Below, one piece after another: positions 52,554 through 61,842 of a stretch of DNA of 64,000 nt. The notes under the pieces were generated by a model. That model saw nothing but the letters and a program-made list of their open reading frames with translations. It was not told the DNA's origin and did not search any database. Numbering within the stretch: the first letter of the stretch is position 1; the number at the start of each line of letters is the position of its first letter. The DNA comes from Rhizorhabdus phycosphaerae (GTDB lineage: Bacteria; Pseudomonadota; Alphaproteobacteria; Sphingomonadales; Sphingomonadaceae): assembly GCF_011044255.1 (NCBI RefSeq), contig NZ_CP049107.1, positions 3,221,001-3,285,000 on the forward strand, in the 5' to 3' direction. The position numbers and the translations under genes are program-made.

Positions 52554-54391
52554 TGGCCGAACAATCGCCCATCGAGAGCTTCCGTCAGGTTCTGGGCGGC
52601 ACAGCCCGTGCCATGGCGCGCGAACCTGAGCTGGAGCTCAACTTCACGGCCGAGACGCCCTCCGCCAGCTACAAGCAGATACGCGTTCCGATGCCGTCGC
52701 GTAATCTTCCGGCGCAGGCGGTGGCCGAGGCGCGAGGTTTCGCCGACGGCTTCGCACTCAAGATGCGCCATCACGATCAGGCGCTGCATGAGCGGATAGC
52801 GCCCGGAGAGCCCGTGGCCCGCGCCATCCACGACGCGGTCGAGCAGGCGCGGATCGAGGCGATCGGTTCGCGTTCGATGGAGGGGGTTCGCTCCAACCTC
52901 AATCATGCGCTCGACGTCCGCCTGCGCTCGGATCCGCTGGTGCGCGCTCGGACGCGTGACGAGGTGCCGCTGTCGACGGCCATCGGGCTGCTCGTCCGCG
53001 AGCGGCTGACCGGCCAGGCCATCCCGGCAATGGCCGAGCCCGGCCTCGGTCTCGTCCGCCAATGGATCGAGGACAAGGCCGGCAAGGATCTCGACGCGCT
53101 CCAACTCGCCTTTGACGACCAGGCCGCCTTCGCCCGGCTCGTCAGCCGCATGCTCGAGGATCTCGAACTGATCGACGGCAGCGAGGTCCCCCAGACCGAT
53201 CCCGATCAGGGAGAGGACGACAGCCAGGAAGAACAGAGCGAAGGCGAGGACCAGCAGGAAGACGGCGACGACTCCGGCGGGTCGAGCGATTCGCAGATGG
53301 AGACGCGGTCCGAGCAGTCAGAGGGCGGCGACGAGGAGGGCGAGCAGCGTCAGATGGACGACGATGCGCCCACCGACATGGAGGGCGAGGTCGGCGACGA
53401 CGGCGAGGAAGGGATGATGCCCGTCCGGCCTAACCGCCCGCTGTCGGATCTGCCGCCGACCTTCGACTATCACGCCTACACGACGCGTTTCGACGAAGAG
53501 ATCGCCGCCACCGAATTGTGCGACGAGGAGGAATTGACCCGCCTGCGGGCCTATCTCGATCAACAGCTCGTCCACTTGCAGGGGGCGGTGACGAAGCTCG
53601 CCAACCGGCTGCAGCGCCGTCTCATGGCCCAGCAGAACCGCAGCTGGGACTTCGATCAGGAAGAGGGACTTCTCGATGCGGCGCGCCTCGCACGCGTCGT
53701 CGTCAATCCGACCCACTCGCTGAGCTACAAGATCGAGCGCGATACCGATTTCCGCGACACGATCGTCACGCTGCTGATCGATAATTCGGGTTCGATGCGC
53801 GGGCGGCCGATATCGATCGCGGCGATCTGCGCCGACATTCTCGCCCGCACCCTCGAGCGCTGTGCCGTCAAGACCGAGATCCTCGGCTTCACGACGCGTG
53901 CCTGGAAGGGGGGACAGTCGCGCGAGTCCTGGCTGGCTGCGGGGCGCCCTCCGGCCCCCGGTCGCCTCAACGACCTGCGCCATATCGTCTACAAAAAGGC
54001 CGACGAACCCTGGCGCCGCGCGCGCAAGTCGCTTGGCCTGATGATGCGCGAAGGGCTCCTCAAGGAGAATATCGACGGCGAGGCGCTGCAATGGGCGCAC
54101 AACCGAATCATCGCGCGGCGCGAAGAGCGCAAGATACTGATGGTGATTTCGGATGGCGCCCCGGTCGACGACTCGACCCTGTCGGTGAACAACGGATCCT
54201 ATCTCGAACGGCATCTTCGTCAGATGATCGGCTGGATCGAGAACAAATCGCCGGTCGAACTGATCGCGATCGGCATCGGGCATGACGTGACGCGCTATTA
54301 TCAGCGCGCGGTCACGATCATGGACGTCGAGCAACTCGGCGGCACGATGGTCGAGCAACTGGCGGCGCTGTTCGATCTGGAGCCGCGCTGA
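52553..54391 (+). CDS. cobT: CobT-type VWA cobaltochelatase subunit
   Basis: 612 residues, start overlapping the phosphatase stop by one base. The N-terminal region (residues 1-210) has the CobT pattern ([33 protein letters not shown]). A very acidic Glu/Asp/Gln linker spans about residues 217-290. The C-terminal VWA domain has the MIDAS motif [14 protein letters not shown] (about residues 406-419), [18 protein letters not shown], and [15 protein letters not shown]. It forms the chaperone complex with CobS. Confidence 0.94.
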   Translation: MAEQSPIESFRQVLGGTARAMAREPELELNFTAETPSASYKQIRVPMPSRNLPAQAVAEARGFADGFALKMRHHDQALHERIAPGEPVARAIHDAVEQARIEAIGSRSMEGVRSNLNHALDVRLRSDPLVRARTRDEVPLSTAIGLLVRERLTGQAIPAMAEPGLGLVRQWIEDKAGKDLDALQLAFDDQAAFARLVSRMLEDLELIDGSEVPQTDPDQGEDDSQEEQSEGEDQQEDGDDSGGSSDSQMETRSEQSEGGDEEGEQRQMDDDAPTDMEGEVGDDGEEGMMPVRPNRPLSDLPPTFDYHAYTTRFDEEIAATELCDEEELTRLRAYLDQQLVHLQGAVTKLANRLQRRLMAQQNRSWDFDQEEGLLDAARLARVVVNPTHSLSYKIERDTDFRDTIVTLLIDNSGSMRGRPISIAAICADILARTLERCAVKTEILGFTTRAWKGGQSRESWLAAGRPPAPGRLNDLRHIVYKKADEPWRRARKSLGLMMREGLLKENIDGEALQWAHNRIIARREERKILMVISDGAPVDDSTLSVNNGSYLERHLRQMIGWIENKSPVELIAIGIGHDVTRYYQRAVTIMDVEQLGGTMVEQLAALFDLEPR

Positions 54392-54662
54392 GTATAGTTT
54401 AAGCCCTCAAGCGCCGGGCGCCGGACATCCGTCCGGCTCGGCTTACCTAATATGCGTTTTGGCCTCGCATAAGATCGGGCGCGTGTTCGCGCTTGCGGAG
54501 CCTTGCAGGCTCCGGGCTCTTCAGGCTTCGCGCTCCGAACAAGTGGAGGGCCGCCGCCTCCTCCAGCGAGACGACGACCCTCCTCCCCACAACGCCACGC
54601 GGGGAACTTGTCAGGGGGTGGGATGAGGTCCGGCGGTCTGCGCCGGACCCCTTGGGCCGCTT
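54392..54662. repeat. Hairpin-rich intergenic region after cobT
   Basis: 271 bases without a gene. Three perfect stems are visible: GCCGGAC/GTCCGGC around ATCC (54420-54437), GGAGCCT/AGGCTCC around TGC (54497-54513), and GGTCCGGCG/CGCCGGACC around GTCTG (54627-54649). The first and third share the GTCCGGC core. None has a T tract. They may end transcription of the converging genes with Rho or be extragenic palindromes. Confidence 0.55.
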
Positions 54663-55055
54663 TTAGCAGTTGCGGTCGATCGCGCGGCCCGCGAGGGCGC
54701 CTACGCCCGCACCGAGAATGGCGCCCGTGGTGCCGTCTCCGCGGTCATAGCGGCCATTGCCGATCTCATGGCCCAGCAGGCCGCCGGCGATGGCGCCGAT
54801 GATCGTGCCACCGGTGCCCTTGTCGCGGCAGCGGCCGCGATCACCACGATAATAGCCCCGGTCGCGATAATAGCCGCGATCCCGGTAATAGCCGTCCCGG
54901 CGATAGCCGCGGTCACCATAATAGCCGCGATCGCCGCGCCAGTCGCGAACCTGCTCGTAGCGGCCGCCATAATATTGGGCCTGCGCCGCCATCGGGATGG
55001 TGGCGGTAAAGACGGCGGTGGTGGCGGCAACGGCCGCGATAATCTTGCGCAACAT
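54663..55055 (-). CDS. Glycine-zipper protein with Tyr/Arg/Asp repeats
   Basis: 130 residues from ATG 55055, with GGAGG eight bases upstream. A signal peptide (KIIAAVAATTAVFTATIPMAAQA) is followed by six to seven repeats of the form R-x-RGYY (RGDRGYYGDRGYRRDGYYRD and similar), then a glycine zipper (GTGGTIIGAIAGGLLGHEIG and DGTTGAILGAGVGALAGRAID). The zipper is of the 17 kDa surface-antigen/DUF-type found in envelope proteins. The final residue is Cys. Likely an envelope-inserted structural protein; no enzyme motif. Confidence 0.8.
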   Translation of the reverse strand: MLRKIIAAVAATTAVFTATIPMAAQAQYYGGRYEQVRDWRGDRGYYGDRGYRRDGYYRDRGYYRDRGYYRGDRGRCRDKGTGGTIIGAIAGGLLGHEIGNGRYDRGDGTTGAILGAGVGALAGRAIDRNC

Positions 55056-55258
55056 AAGAACCTCCTTCTCGACCGTCCGTCCCTCTGGGTGGGACCCATC
55101 GGGCCAGTCGGGCCGATCGATGAGGCCCTTTTCCCATGAGTCGCGTGAGCCGAGGCTGAACGCGCCTGTTGGCGCAGGTTCATCTTCGCGCACCCCTTCG
55201 CCAGCCGCGCAGCGCAAAGCTCTTGGGTTTCCCGGGGGGCGGGGCTATTCGCGAGGTA

Positions 55259-56206
55259 ATGAGAAAGCTGCACGCCGCACTGCTTTTCTGCCTTCTGCCC
55301 AGCTCGGCCAGCTTTCCCGAATCGTCGACCGAGCGCGTCGTTGCGACCGCGATCCCGCTCGACCCCGCTGCGCCCGAGCGACGCCGTTTCGGGCGCCTGC
55401 GCTATGTCGCAGGTTGGCATCTGACGAGCCGTCAGCGCAATTTTGGAGGCTATTCGGCACTTCATGGGGATGGCCGCCAATTTCTCGCGATTGCCGACAC
55501 GGGCCAGTATCTGCGCTTCACCATGGAGGGAGGGGCGATCGTACGGACTCGATTCGGCGAACTCCCTGGCTTTCCTGGCCCATCGGGCAACAAATATGAT
55601 CGCGATGCCGAATCGATGACGGTCGGCCCTGAGGGCGACGTCTGGGTGGGCTTCGAATATCGTAACGCGGTGATGCGCTACGCGTCCGATCTTTCAACGG
55701 TGCTGTCGACGGGCTGGCCCCCCGCAATGTCCGGCTGGGCGAAGAATTCCGGCGCGGAGGCGATGGTACGGCTGGACGGCGGCCGTTTCGTCATTTTCGC
55801 CGAAGGGCGGATGATCGCCCCAGGCGTCAAGGCCGCGCTGATGTTTCCCGGCGATCCGACCCAGGCGCGTAACCGACCCTATCAGTTCGGCTACAGGCCA
55901 CCCGACGGATATGCGCCCAGCGATGCCGCCCTGCTTCCGGATGGTAGGATTCTCGTACTGCAGCGCAGATTCGGACTGCTCGACGGCTTCTCGGCCGCGC
56001 TGACCATCGTCGATCCGTCGCAGATAGCGCCCGGAATCACGGTGAAGGGAGAGATGCTGGGCGCATTCGCGCCGCCGCTCAATATCGACAATATGGAAGG
56101 GGTTACCGTCGCGCGTGAGGGCGGACGGACGATGATCTGGATCGTCTCGGACGATAATCAGGTGCCGATGGAACGGACTCTGCTGCTCAAATTTCGTCTG
56201 GATTGA
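55259..56206 (+). CDS. Esterase-like activity of phytase family protein
   Basis: 315 residues from ATG 55259 (GAGG upstream; the earlier in-frame start overlaps the divergent leader). A signal peptide (MRKLHAALLFCLLPSSASFP) precedes a beta-propeller-like domain: GGYSALHGDGRQFLAIADTGQYLRF, YDRDAESMTVGPEGDVWVGFEYRNAVMRY, SGAEAMVRLDGGRFVIFAEG, YAPSDAALLPDGRILVLQRRF and NIDNMEGVTVAREGGRTMIWIVSDDNQ. The DAE, GAEAM and NMEG acidic triads are the family's metal-binding residues. Activity is predicted only; a phosphoesterase role is possible. Confidence 0.87.
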   Translation: MRKLHAALLFCLLPSSASFPESSTERVVATAIPLDPAAPERRRFGRLRYVAGWHLTSRQRNFGGYSALHGDGRQFLAIADTGQYLRFTMEGGAIVRTRFGELPGFPGPSGNKYDRDAESMTVGPEGDVWVGFEYRNAVMRYASDLSTVLSTGWPPAMSGWAKNSGAEAMVRLDGGRFVIFAEGRMIAPGVKAALMFPGDPTQARNRPYQFGYRPPDGYAPSDAALLPDGRILVLQRRFGLLDGFSAALTIVDPSQIAPGITVKGEMLGAFAPPLNIDNMEGVTVAREGGRTMIWIVSDDNQVPMERTLLLKFRLD

Positions 56207-56222
56207 CGAGCAGTCGACACGG

Positions 56223-56252
56223 AAAAACCGGAGCCTCTTGCGAGGCCCCGGT
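56223..56252 (-). terminator. Intrinsic terminator of rpmB
   Basis: ACCGG-a-GCCTC pairs with GAGGC-c-CCGGT around TTGC (56227-56252). On the minus strand it is followed by a run of T (56227-56223). It is 36 bases after the rpmB stop. Confidence 0.85.
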
Positions 56253-56287
56253 CGAAATCCGTCATATTCCGCAAAAGCGGAAGAGGA

Positions 56288-56578
56288 TCAGGCCGCAGCC
56301 TGCTGCTTCTTCGCGACGTCGCGCTTCAGGCGACGGGCGCGCAGCGAGAGCTGCTCGTCCGAGGTCTTGAGCAGCCAGTTGTCGAGGCCGCCGACATGCT
56401 CGACCGAGCGAAGGCCGTGGGTCGAGACCCGCAGCTTCACGCCCTTTCCGAGCGAGTCGGAGATCAGCGTGACGTTCTGCAGGTTGGGCAGAAAGGTCCG
56501 CTTCGTCTTGTTGTTGGCGTGGGACACGTTGTTGCCCACTTGGCGGCCCTTGCCGGTCAGCTCGCAGATGCGCGACAT
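56288..56578 (-). CDS. rpmB: Ribosomal protein bL28
   Basis: 96 residues from ATG 56578. The sequence [20 protein letters not shown]...[70 protein letters not shown] is unmistakable bL28. The zinc-ribbon Cys set of some bL28 is reduced to one Cys. It is divergent from the small single-pass membrane protein gene. Confidence 0.97.
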   Translation of the reverse strand: MSRICELTGKGRQVGNNVSHANNKTKRTFLPNLQNVTLISDSLGKGVKLRVSTHGLRSVEHVGGLDNWLLKTSDEQLSLRARRLKRDVAKKQQAAA

Positions 56579-56738
56579 TGTACTTCGTCCTGAATGTTCG
56601 GGTTGCCCGGAAAGTCGCGGCGGATAACGGTCGCGAGAGGATTCGTCAACCCGCCTGACGTCCCCCGCGCGCATTCGATGCAACTGCATAACGACATGTT
56701 CGTTACACCACCTGCCCAACAGGGAGCAGGAGGAAGCC

Positions 56739-57053
56739 ATGAACACCACTAATGAATATCGCGAACCGGCCAACCGAAGCAATGGCCTGCGCGTCGGTCT
56801 GATCGTCGCGGTCGTCGCGGTTCTCGCGATCGTCGCCGCTTTCGCCTTCGGTCTGATCGACGTCAACCAGACCCGCGAGACCAAGCTGCCGGAAGTTGCA
56901 GTGGAGGGCGGACAGGCTCCTGCCTTCGACGTCGACACCGCCAAGGTCGATGTCGACACCAAGACGACGGATATCACCGTTCCGAAGGTCGAGGTCGGCA
57001 CCACCAAGGAAGAGATCAAGGTTCCGACGGTCGACGTTCAGAAGGCCAACTGA
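56739..57053 (+). CDS. Single-pass membrane protein with V/K/T-rich tail
   Basis: 104 residues with AGGAGGA seven bases before the ATG. A short polar N-terminus is followed by one transmembrane helix ([24 protein letters not shown], residues 17-40), then a tail of alternating valine-rich segments ([38 protein letters not shown]). The pattern suggests extended beta strands or an amphipathic periplasmic region. It is uncharacterised, but such membrane proteins are common in sphingomonads. A stem with GGCGCCG/CGGCGCC arms lies 54-80 bases after its stop. Confidence 0.7.
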   Translation: MNTTNEYREPANRSNGLRVGLIVAVVAVLAIVAAFAFGLIDVNQTRETKLPEVAVEGGQAPAFDVDTAKVDVDTKTTDITVPKVEVGTTKEEIKVPTVDVQKAN

Positions 57054-57209
57054 ACCAGGCATCGGAATGCGTCCAGGACGCATGCCAGTGTCGATGGGAT
57101 ACAGGCGCCGTTCCCGCAGGGAGCGGCGCCTTGCCTATGTGACACATCGCTACGGGCTACAGCAGCTCATCAGATTTTCGCCAACGGCCGAATCGGATAG
57201 AGGGAGGGA

Positions 57210-57662
57210 ATGACCTTTCCGCTTCCACCCGCGATGCGCCTCGCCCTCGACATGGCGGCCCGGGCGGCCGACGAGGGCGAGGTCCCCGTAGCCGCCGTAG
57301 TGGTGCTCGATGGCGAGGTCGTCGCGGCCTCGGTCAACGCAATGGCCAGGAGGCGCGATCCGACGGCCCATGCCGAGATGGAGGCCATTCGGGCGGCGTG
57401 CAGCACGCTTGGCCTGCACCGGCTCGACGGCTGCGATCTGTATGTCACCCTGGAGCCCTGCGCCATGTGTGCGGGCGCTATCTCGCATGCGCGGCTGCGG
57501 CGCCTCTATTTCGCAGCAGAAGATCCGAAGGGCGGTGCGGTGGTCAACGGGCCGCGCTTCTTCCACCAGCCGACCTGCCTCCACCGCCCCGACGTCTATG
57601 GCGGCATCGGGGACGTGGAGGCCGCGACGATGCTGCGAAACTTCTTCGCGGCGCGGCGATGA
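57210..57662 (+). CDS. tadA: tRNA adenosine(34) deaminase TadA
   Basis: 150 residues with GGGAGGG eight bases before the ATG. Zinc-deaminase motifs: PTAHAEMEAIRAA (His and catalytic Glu) and LEPCAMCAGAISHARLRRLYFAAEDPKGGAV (two Cys). It converts A34 to inosine in tRNA-Arg(ACG). The C-terminal NFFAARR segment matches TadA. It lies 37 bases upstream of the CorC/HlyC gene. Confidence 0.95.
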   Translation: MTFPLPPAMRLALDMAARAADEGEVPVAAVVVLDGEVVAASVNAMARRRDPTAHAEMEAIRAACSTLGLHRLDGCDLYVTLEPCAMCAGAISHARLRRLYFAAEDPKGGAVVNGPRFFHQPTCLHRPDVYGGIGDVEAATMLRNFFAARR

Positions 57663-57699
57663 TCGACATGGCCGGTTGGCAAAATCCTAAATTCACGTC

Positions 57700-59040
57700 A
57701 TGAGCATGGGAAGCGCCATGCCGCATACAGCCCCCCTGACCCCTTTTCCCTGGTTCGACCTCGTAGTGATCGTGGCTTTGATCGCGCTCAACGGGGTCTT
57801 CGCCATGTCGGAGCTCGCGATCGTATCGGCGCGCCGGGCGCGCCTCGAGGCGATGGCGCGGTCCGGGCGGCGCGGCGCGGGGACGGCGATCCTGCTTGCA
57901 GCCGACCCCGGTAAATTCCTGTCGACGGTGCAGATCGGCATCACCCTGATCGGCATCCTTGCCGGTGCCTATTCGGGGGCGAGTCTGGGTGGACCGGTCG
58001 GCGAAAGGCTGGTGCTGGTCGGCGTGCCCGAGAGCAGCGCGGCGGAAGCCGGCTTCGTTCTGGTCATCGCCATCACGACCTTCCTCTCGCTGATCGTGGG
58101 CGAACTGGTACCGAAGCAGTTCGCGCTGCGGGCGCCGGAGCCGATCGCGGCCTTTCTCGCGGTGCCGATGCTGTGGCTCTCGCGGGTCACCGCACCGTTC
58201 GTATGGCTGCTCGACCAGACCAGTGGGCTCGTCTTCCGGATATTGGGCTTGAACCGAGAATCCGAACATCATGTGACGGCGGAGGAACTCCACCTCATCG
58301 TCGCGGAGGCTTCGTCGGCGGGCGTGATCGAGGAAAGCGAACGCGCGATCATCTCGGGTGTGGTGCGGCTTGCGGACCGGCCTGTCCGCGAGGTGATGAC
58401 CCCGCGTACCGATGTCGAATGGATCGACATCAACGACGATGCCGATGCAATTCGTGCGCAACTGGCGGAGCTGCCGCACACGCGCATGCCGGTGGGAGAC
58501 GGCTCGGTCGACCAGCTTCTGGGCGTCATCCATGCGCGAGACCTGGTCCGCGCGCTGCTCGGCGGGGCGGAGATCGACCTGCGCGCCATGCTCAAGAAGG
58601 GCATCGTGCTGCCGGATCATGTCGATGCGATGGACGCGTTGAAGGCCCTGCGCGAGGCGGAAGTGCCGATGGCTTTCGTTCATGACGAATATGGGCATTT
58701 CGAAGGCCTGGTCGCACCGGCCAACCTGCTCGCGGCGATTGCGGGGGAGTTTGCGTCCGACAAGGATTACGACACCGATCCGGCGGTCGTCGTGCGCGAG
58801 GACGGCAGCCTTCTCGTGTCGGGAACAGCCTCCGCGGACGCTCTTGGAGAGAGGCTCGGGCTCGATCTGCCGGAGGACCGGGACTTCGCCACCGTTGCCG
58901 GCCTTGCACTCTGGCGGCTCAAACACCTTCCCGTAACCGGTGAGTCGTTCGACTATCGCGGATGGCGTTTCGAAGTGGTGGACATGGACGGCAGACGCAT
59001 CGACAAACTGCTCGTGGAGCCTTGTCCGACGGAGAATTGA
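57700..59040 (+). CDS. CorC/HlyC (CNNM/CBS) membrane transporter
   Basis: 446 residues. The CNNM (DUF21) domain has four helices, starting DLVVIVALIALNGVFAMSELAIVSARRARL and including GKFLSTVQIGITLIGILAGAYSGASLGGPV. Two CBS domains follow (VREVMTPRTDVEWIDINDDADAIR; ALKALREAEVPMAFVHDEYGHFEGLV), then the CorC/HlyC C-terminal domain ending FEVVDMDGRRIDKLLVEP. Family members are Mg2+/Co2+ efflux or transport proteins; the HlyC name is historical. Start has no strong ribosome-binding site, and ATG 57706 or 57718 is possible. Confidence 0.93.
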   Translation: MSMGSAMPHTAPLTPFPWFDLVVIVALIALNGVFAMSELAIVSARRARLEAMARSGRRGAGTAILLAADPGKFLSTVQIGITLIGILAGAYSGASLGGPVGERLVLVGVPESSAAEAGFVLVIAITTFLSLIVGELVPKQFALRAPEPIAAFLAVPMLWLSRVTAPFVWLLDQTSGLVFRILGLNRESEHHVTAEELHLIVAEASSAGVIEESERAIISGVVRLADRPVREVMTPRTDVEWIDINDDADAIRAQLAELPHTRMPVGDGSVDQLLGVIHARDLVRALLGGAEIDLRAMLKKGIVLPDHVDAMDALKALREAEVPMAFVHDEYGHFEGLVAPANLLAAIAGEFASDKDYDTDPAVVVREDGSLLVSGTASADALGERLGLDLPEDRDFATVAGLALWRLKHLPVTGESFDYRGWRFEVVDMDGRRIDKLLVEPCPTEN

Positions 59041-59237
59041 TCCCTCCCGGAGCGGGATTGCAGCCTCACATGGGGGCGACTCGTCGAAAAAAAGGCGCGA
59101 AAATCGATCGAGACCTGTTTTTTTCCGGATTTCGCGCGACTTTCCAATTGCTCCACAAGAAAGAGCCGCGCACAAGAGGCGCCTTGCGTCGGACCCCGGC
59201 GCAAAGGGATTTTCATCAAGCAAGACCAGGAGTGATC

Positions 59238-59513
59238 ATGAACACTGCCGACATCGCTGGCGTTGTCGCCGCCGAACAGGGGATCGATAAGGCCGCTGCC
59301 AAGCGCGTCCTCGACGCGGCTCTCAAGGCCATCACCGACGCTGCCCAGAAGGGCGAAGAAGTTTCGCTGCCGGGCTTCGGCAAGTTCAAGGTCACCGACC
59401 GTCCCGCGCGCGAGGGCCGCAATCCGGCCACGGGTGCGACGCTGACGATCGCCGCCTCGAAGAAGATCTCCTTCACCGCCGCCAAGGCGCTCAAGGATGC
59501 GCTGAACGGCTGA
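59238..59513 (+). CDS. hup: HU family DNA-binding protein
   Basis: 91 residues from ATG 59238 with AGGAGT six bases upstream. It is canonical HU: NTADIAGVVAAEQGIDKAAAKRVLDAALKAITDAAQKGEEVSLPGFGKFKVTDRPAREGRNPATGATLTIAASKKISFTAAKALKDALNG, with the GFGKF turn and RPAREGRNPATG arm. It bends and compacts DNA. It is transcribed alone, with a clear terminator. Confidence 0.96.
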   Translation: MNTADIAGVVAAEQGIDKAAAKRVLDAALKAITDAAQKGEEVSLPGFGKFKVTDRPAREGRNPATGATLTIAASKKISFTAAKALKDALNG

Positions 59514-59535
59514 TCGCCTTCGGCTCTTCAGGATG

Positions 59536-59568
59536 AAAAGGGGCGGCAGCGATGTCGCCCCTTTTTTT
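59536..59568 (+). terminator. Intrinsic terminator of the HU gene
   Basis: GGGGCG (59540-59545) pairs with CGCCCC (59556-59561), followed by seven T (59562-59568). It is 27 bases after the HU stop. Confidence 0.93.
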
Positions 59569-59622
59569 GTGCTGAGACCGGCGGAGGCGGGCCCGATCGA
59601 GCGTTCGGGCGTTGGAACCACC

Positions 59623-59955
59623 ATGCCGGATCATGTGCAGTCGAACTGGACGGGCGTCGCGCTCGTGTGCCGCAAATGCAGCAAACGCGTCGGTGGGGGC
59701 TTCGGCCCAGACGAACGCGTGCCGCTGGCAAAAGCGCTGCGGGCGCTCGGCAACCGCCGCAAGGGCCGCAAGGCCCACTATGGCGTCATCGAGACGCCCT
59801 GTCTCAAGCTTTGCCCGAAGGGCCGCGTGGTCGCCATCGACGCGCGTTCGCCTGGACGATGGCTGCTGGTGAAGCCTGGCACGCCGGTCGAGGCCGTCGC
59901 GGCCCGGCTGGGCCTGACGGGTGAGGCGGCTGAAGGCGGCCTACTCGATCGGTAG
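59623..59955 (+). CDS. Thioredoxin-like (2Fe-2S) ferredoxin domain protein
   Basis: 110 residues from ATG 59623; the open frame begins upstream inside the HU terminator. Four Cys in the order CRKCSKR ... CLKLCPKG resemble thioredoxin-like [2Fe-2S] ferredoxins, here in a basic, compact protein (ALCRKCSKRVGGGFGPDERVPLAKALRALGNRRKGRKAHYGVIETPCLKLCPKGRVVAID). It may carry electrons or be a small Fe-S binding protein; partners unknown. It converges with the marR gene with a 15-base overlap. Confidence 0.82.
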   Translation: MPDHVQSNWTGVALVCRKCSKRVGGGFGPDERVPLAKALRALGNRRKGRKAHYGVIETPCLKLCPKGRVVAIDARSPGRWLLVKPGTPVEAVAARLGLTGEAAEGGLLDR

Positions 59956-60468
59956 CTTCGACAGGTTGGCGCTGATCTTCTGCAAGGTGCGGAGCAACAC
60001 GCCGAGATCCCGGTCGCTGACCCCTTCCATTGCCCTTACGAACTGCCGCCCCACGATCGGGGTCAGCTTGGCGAGCAACTGGCGGCCATCTTCGGTCAGC
60101 CTTACCTCGGTGACGCGGTTGTCCTCGGCATTGGGCTCGGTCGACACCAGGCCCTGTTCGGCCATGCGATCGATGATCCGGCTGACGGTCGAGCGCTTGG
60201 TAAGCGCCGCTTCGGCGATCGCGCCGATGCTGGCCGGCTGGCGTTCGCGCAGCACTGTCATAACGCGGTAGATCGGCTTGGACACGCCATGCTTGTGCAG
60301 GACCTTGTCCATGTCCTCATGATATTTGAAGTCGGCGTGCGCCATCAGGTAGAAGGGGGAGTTTTCCAGTCGGAAGCTCGGATTGCTGGGATCGTAGACG
60401 CTGCGATCCCCGGGCTCCCCACCATTCGCCCCGATCGTCTTCCTGACAGCTTCGCTCGCCAATTCCAT
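59941..60468 (-). CDS. MarR family transcriptional regulator
   Basis: 175 residues. Winged-helix MarR domain: FYLMAHADFKYHEDMDKVLHKHGVSKPIYRVMTVLRERQPASIGAIAEAALTKRSTVSRIIDRMAEQGLVSTEPNAEDNRVTEVRLTEDGRQLLAKLTPIVGRQFVRAMEGV. The recognition helix is TKRSTVSRIIDRM. The gene lies 191 bases downstream of the aminotransferase on the same strand and probably regulates the symporter-Rid-aminotransferase operon. A palindrome upstream of that operon is a candidate operator. Confidence 0.9.
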   Translation of the reverse strand: MELASEAVRKTIGANGGEPGDRSVYDPSNPSFRLENSPFYLMAHADFKYHEDMDKVLHKHGVSKPIYRVMTVLRERQPASIGAIAEAALTKRSTVSRIIDRMAEQGLVSTEPNAEDNRVTEVRLTEDGRQLLAKLTPIVGRQFVRAMEGVSDRDLGVLLRTLQKISANLSKLPIE

Positions 60469-60659
60469 CCACTCCGCTACGTCCGATGGCTGCGGTTCAA
60501 CGATATCGTCGCAGCCAATGCCCCACCTTCGAAGAATAGACGTTCCTTCGCGCGTGTATATGCGCCAAAGGTCGAGCCTCTCCTCTTCACATCCTTACAA
60601 ATCACAGCCGCAAGGAAACGGAAACCTCCCCTGCGCTGGTAATCTCCGCAAGCCTCGGC

Positions 60660-61826
60660 TCAGAGCGCGTTGAAGAAGTGCCCGAGGCGATCGAGCGCCT
60701 CTGTGATGCGGTCTTCCGGCTCGGAACCGAAGCAGATCCTGAGATGGCCTTCGCCGGCGGTGCCATAGAAGCTGCCCGCTTCGACCACGACATGCGCCTC
60801 ATGGAGGAGACGCTCGGCGAGCTGCTGCGCGGGAATGCCGGTCGCGCTGATATCCGGGAAAGCATAGATCGTGCCCTGCGGCTCGGCGCAGCGGACCTGC
60901 GGCATCTGATTGAGGCGGCTGACGACCAGATCGCGCTTCCGGCGGTCGTCGTCTACCATCGCCTGCATCTCGGCCGCCCCATCGGTAACGGCCGCCAGTG
61001 CGCCGAACTGGATGAAGCTGTTCACATGGGTGACGGCGCTGGTCGAGATCTTGACCAGTCCCGCCACGATCTCGGGGGCTGCGACGGCATAGCCGAGCCG
61101 CCACCCGTCCATCGCATAGGCCTTGGTAAAGGCGAACAGCGAGACCGTTCGCTCGCGCATGCCCGGCAGCGACGCGATGCTGACGTGGCGAGCGCCGAAG
61201 GTGATATATTCATAGACCTCGTCCGAGACGACGATCAGGTCGTGCCGGATCGCCACATCGGCAAGCGCCTCGAGCTCCGCACGCGTATAGACGCGCCCGG
61301 TCGGATTGGCGGGATTGACCAGCACGATCATCCGCGTCGCCGGGGTGATGGCAGCATCGATCCAGTCGGCGCGGATCGCGAAGCCGTTATCGGCGTCGAG
61401 CGGCACGGTCACCACGCGCCCTCCTGCCAGCTCGATCTTGCCGACATGCTGGGGATAATAAGGATCGAGCAGGATGACTTCGTCGCCGGGGTTCACCAGC
61501 GCCATGAAGGCCGCGAAAGAGCCCTGCGTCAGGCCGTTGGTGACCAGGATCTCGTCGGGCGATGCATCTATCGCATTGAAGTCGCGCAGCTTCACGGACA
61601 GCGCCGAGCGAAGCGCCCGCTCTCCCATCATGTCGCCATAATGGACATGGCCCTCGCACAGCGCCGTGATCGCCGCCTCCTTGATCACGGCGGGGGTGTC
61701 GTGCACCGGCCTGCCGAGTTCCAGATGGATGAGGTCGTCGGCGTCCAGGCGCAGCGCCTGTTCGTACATGCCGTAGCTCTTCTTCGAGGTCCCGGTGATC
61801 CGGCTGGCCAGCTTGGTCATCGTCAA
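60660..61826 (-). CDS. PLP-dependent class I/II aminotransferase
   Basis: 388 residues. Fold-type I motifs: LELGRPVHDTP, NGLTQGSFAAFMALVNPGDEVILLDPYYPQH, VLVNPANPTGRVYTRAELEALADVA, DEVYEYITFGARHVS and the PLP-Lys motif LFAFTKAYAMDGWRLGYAVA, with the carboxylate-binding Arg near the C-terminus (HLRICFGSEPEDRI). It likely deaminates an amino acid or amine taken up by the adjacent transporter. Sixteen bases separate it from the Rid gene. Confidence 0.92.
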   Translation of the reverse strand: MTMTKLASRITGTSKKSYGMYEQALRLDADDLIHLELGRPVHDTPAVIKEAAITALCEGHVHYGDMMGERALRSALSVKLRDFNAIDASPDEILVTNGLTQGSFAAFMALVNPGDEVILLDPYYPQHVGKIELAGGRVVTVPLDADNGFAIRADWIDAAITPATRMIVLVNPANPTGRVYTRAELEALADVAIRHDLIVVSDEVYEYITFGARHVSIASLPGMRERTVSLFAFTKAYAMDGWRLGYAVAAPEIVAGLVKISTSAVTHVNSFIQFGALAAVTDGAAEMQAMVDDDRRKRDLVVSRLNQMPQVRCAEPQGTIYAFPDISATGIPAQQLAERLLHEAHVVVEAGSFYGTAGEGHLRICFGSEPEDRITEALDRLGHFFNAL

Positions 61827-61842
61827 TTCCTGTGGGTGTGCG

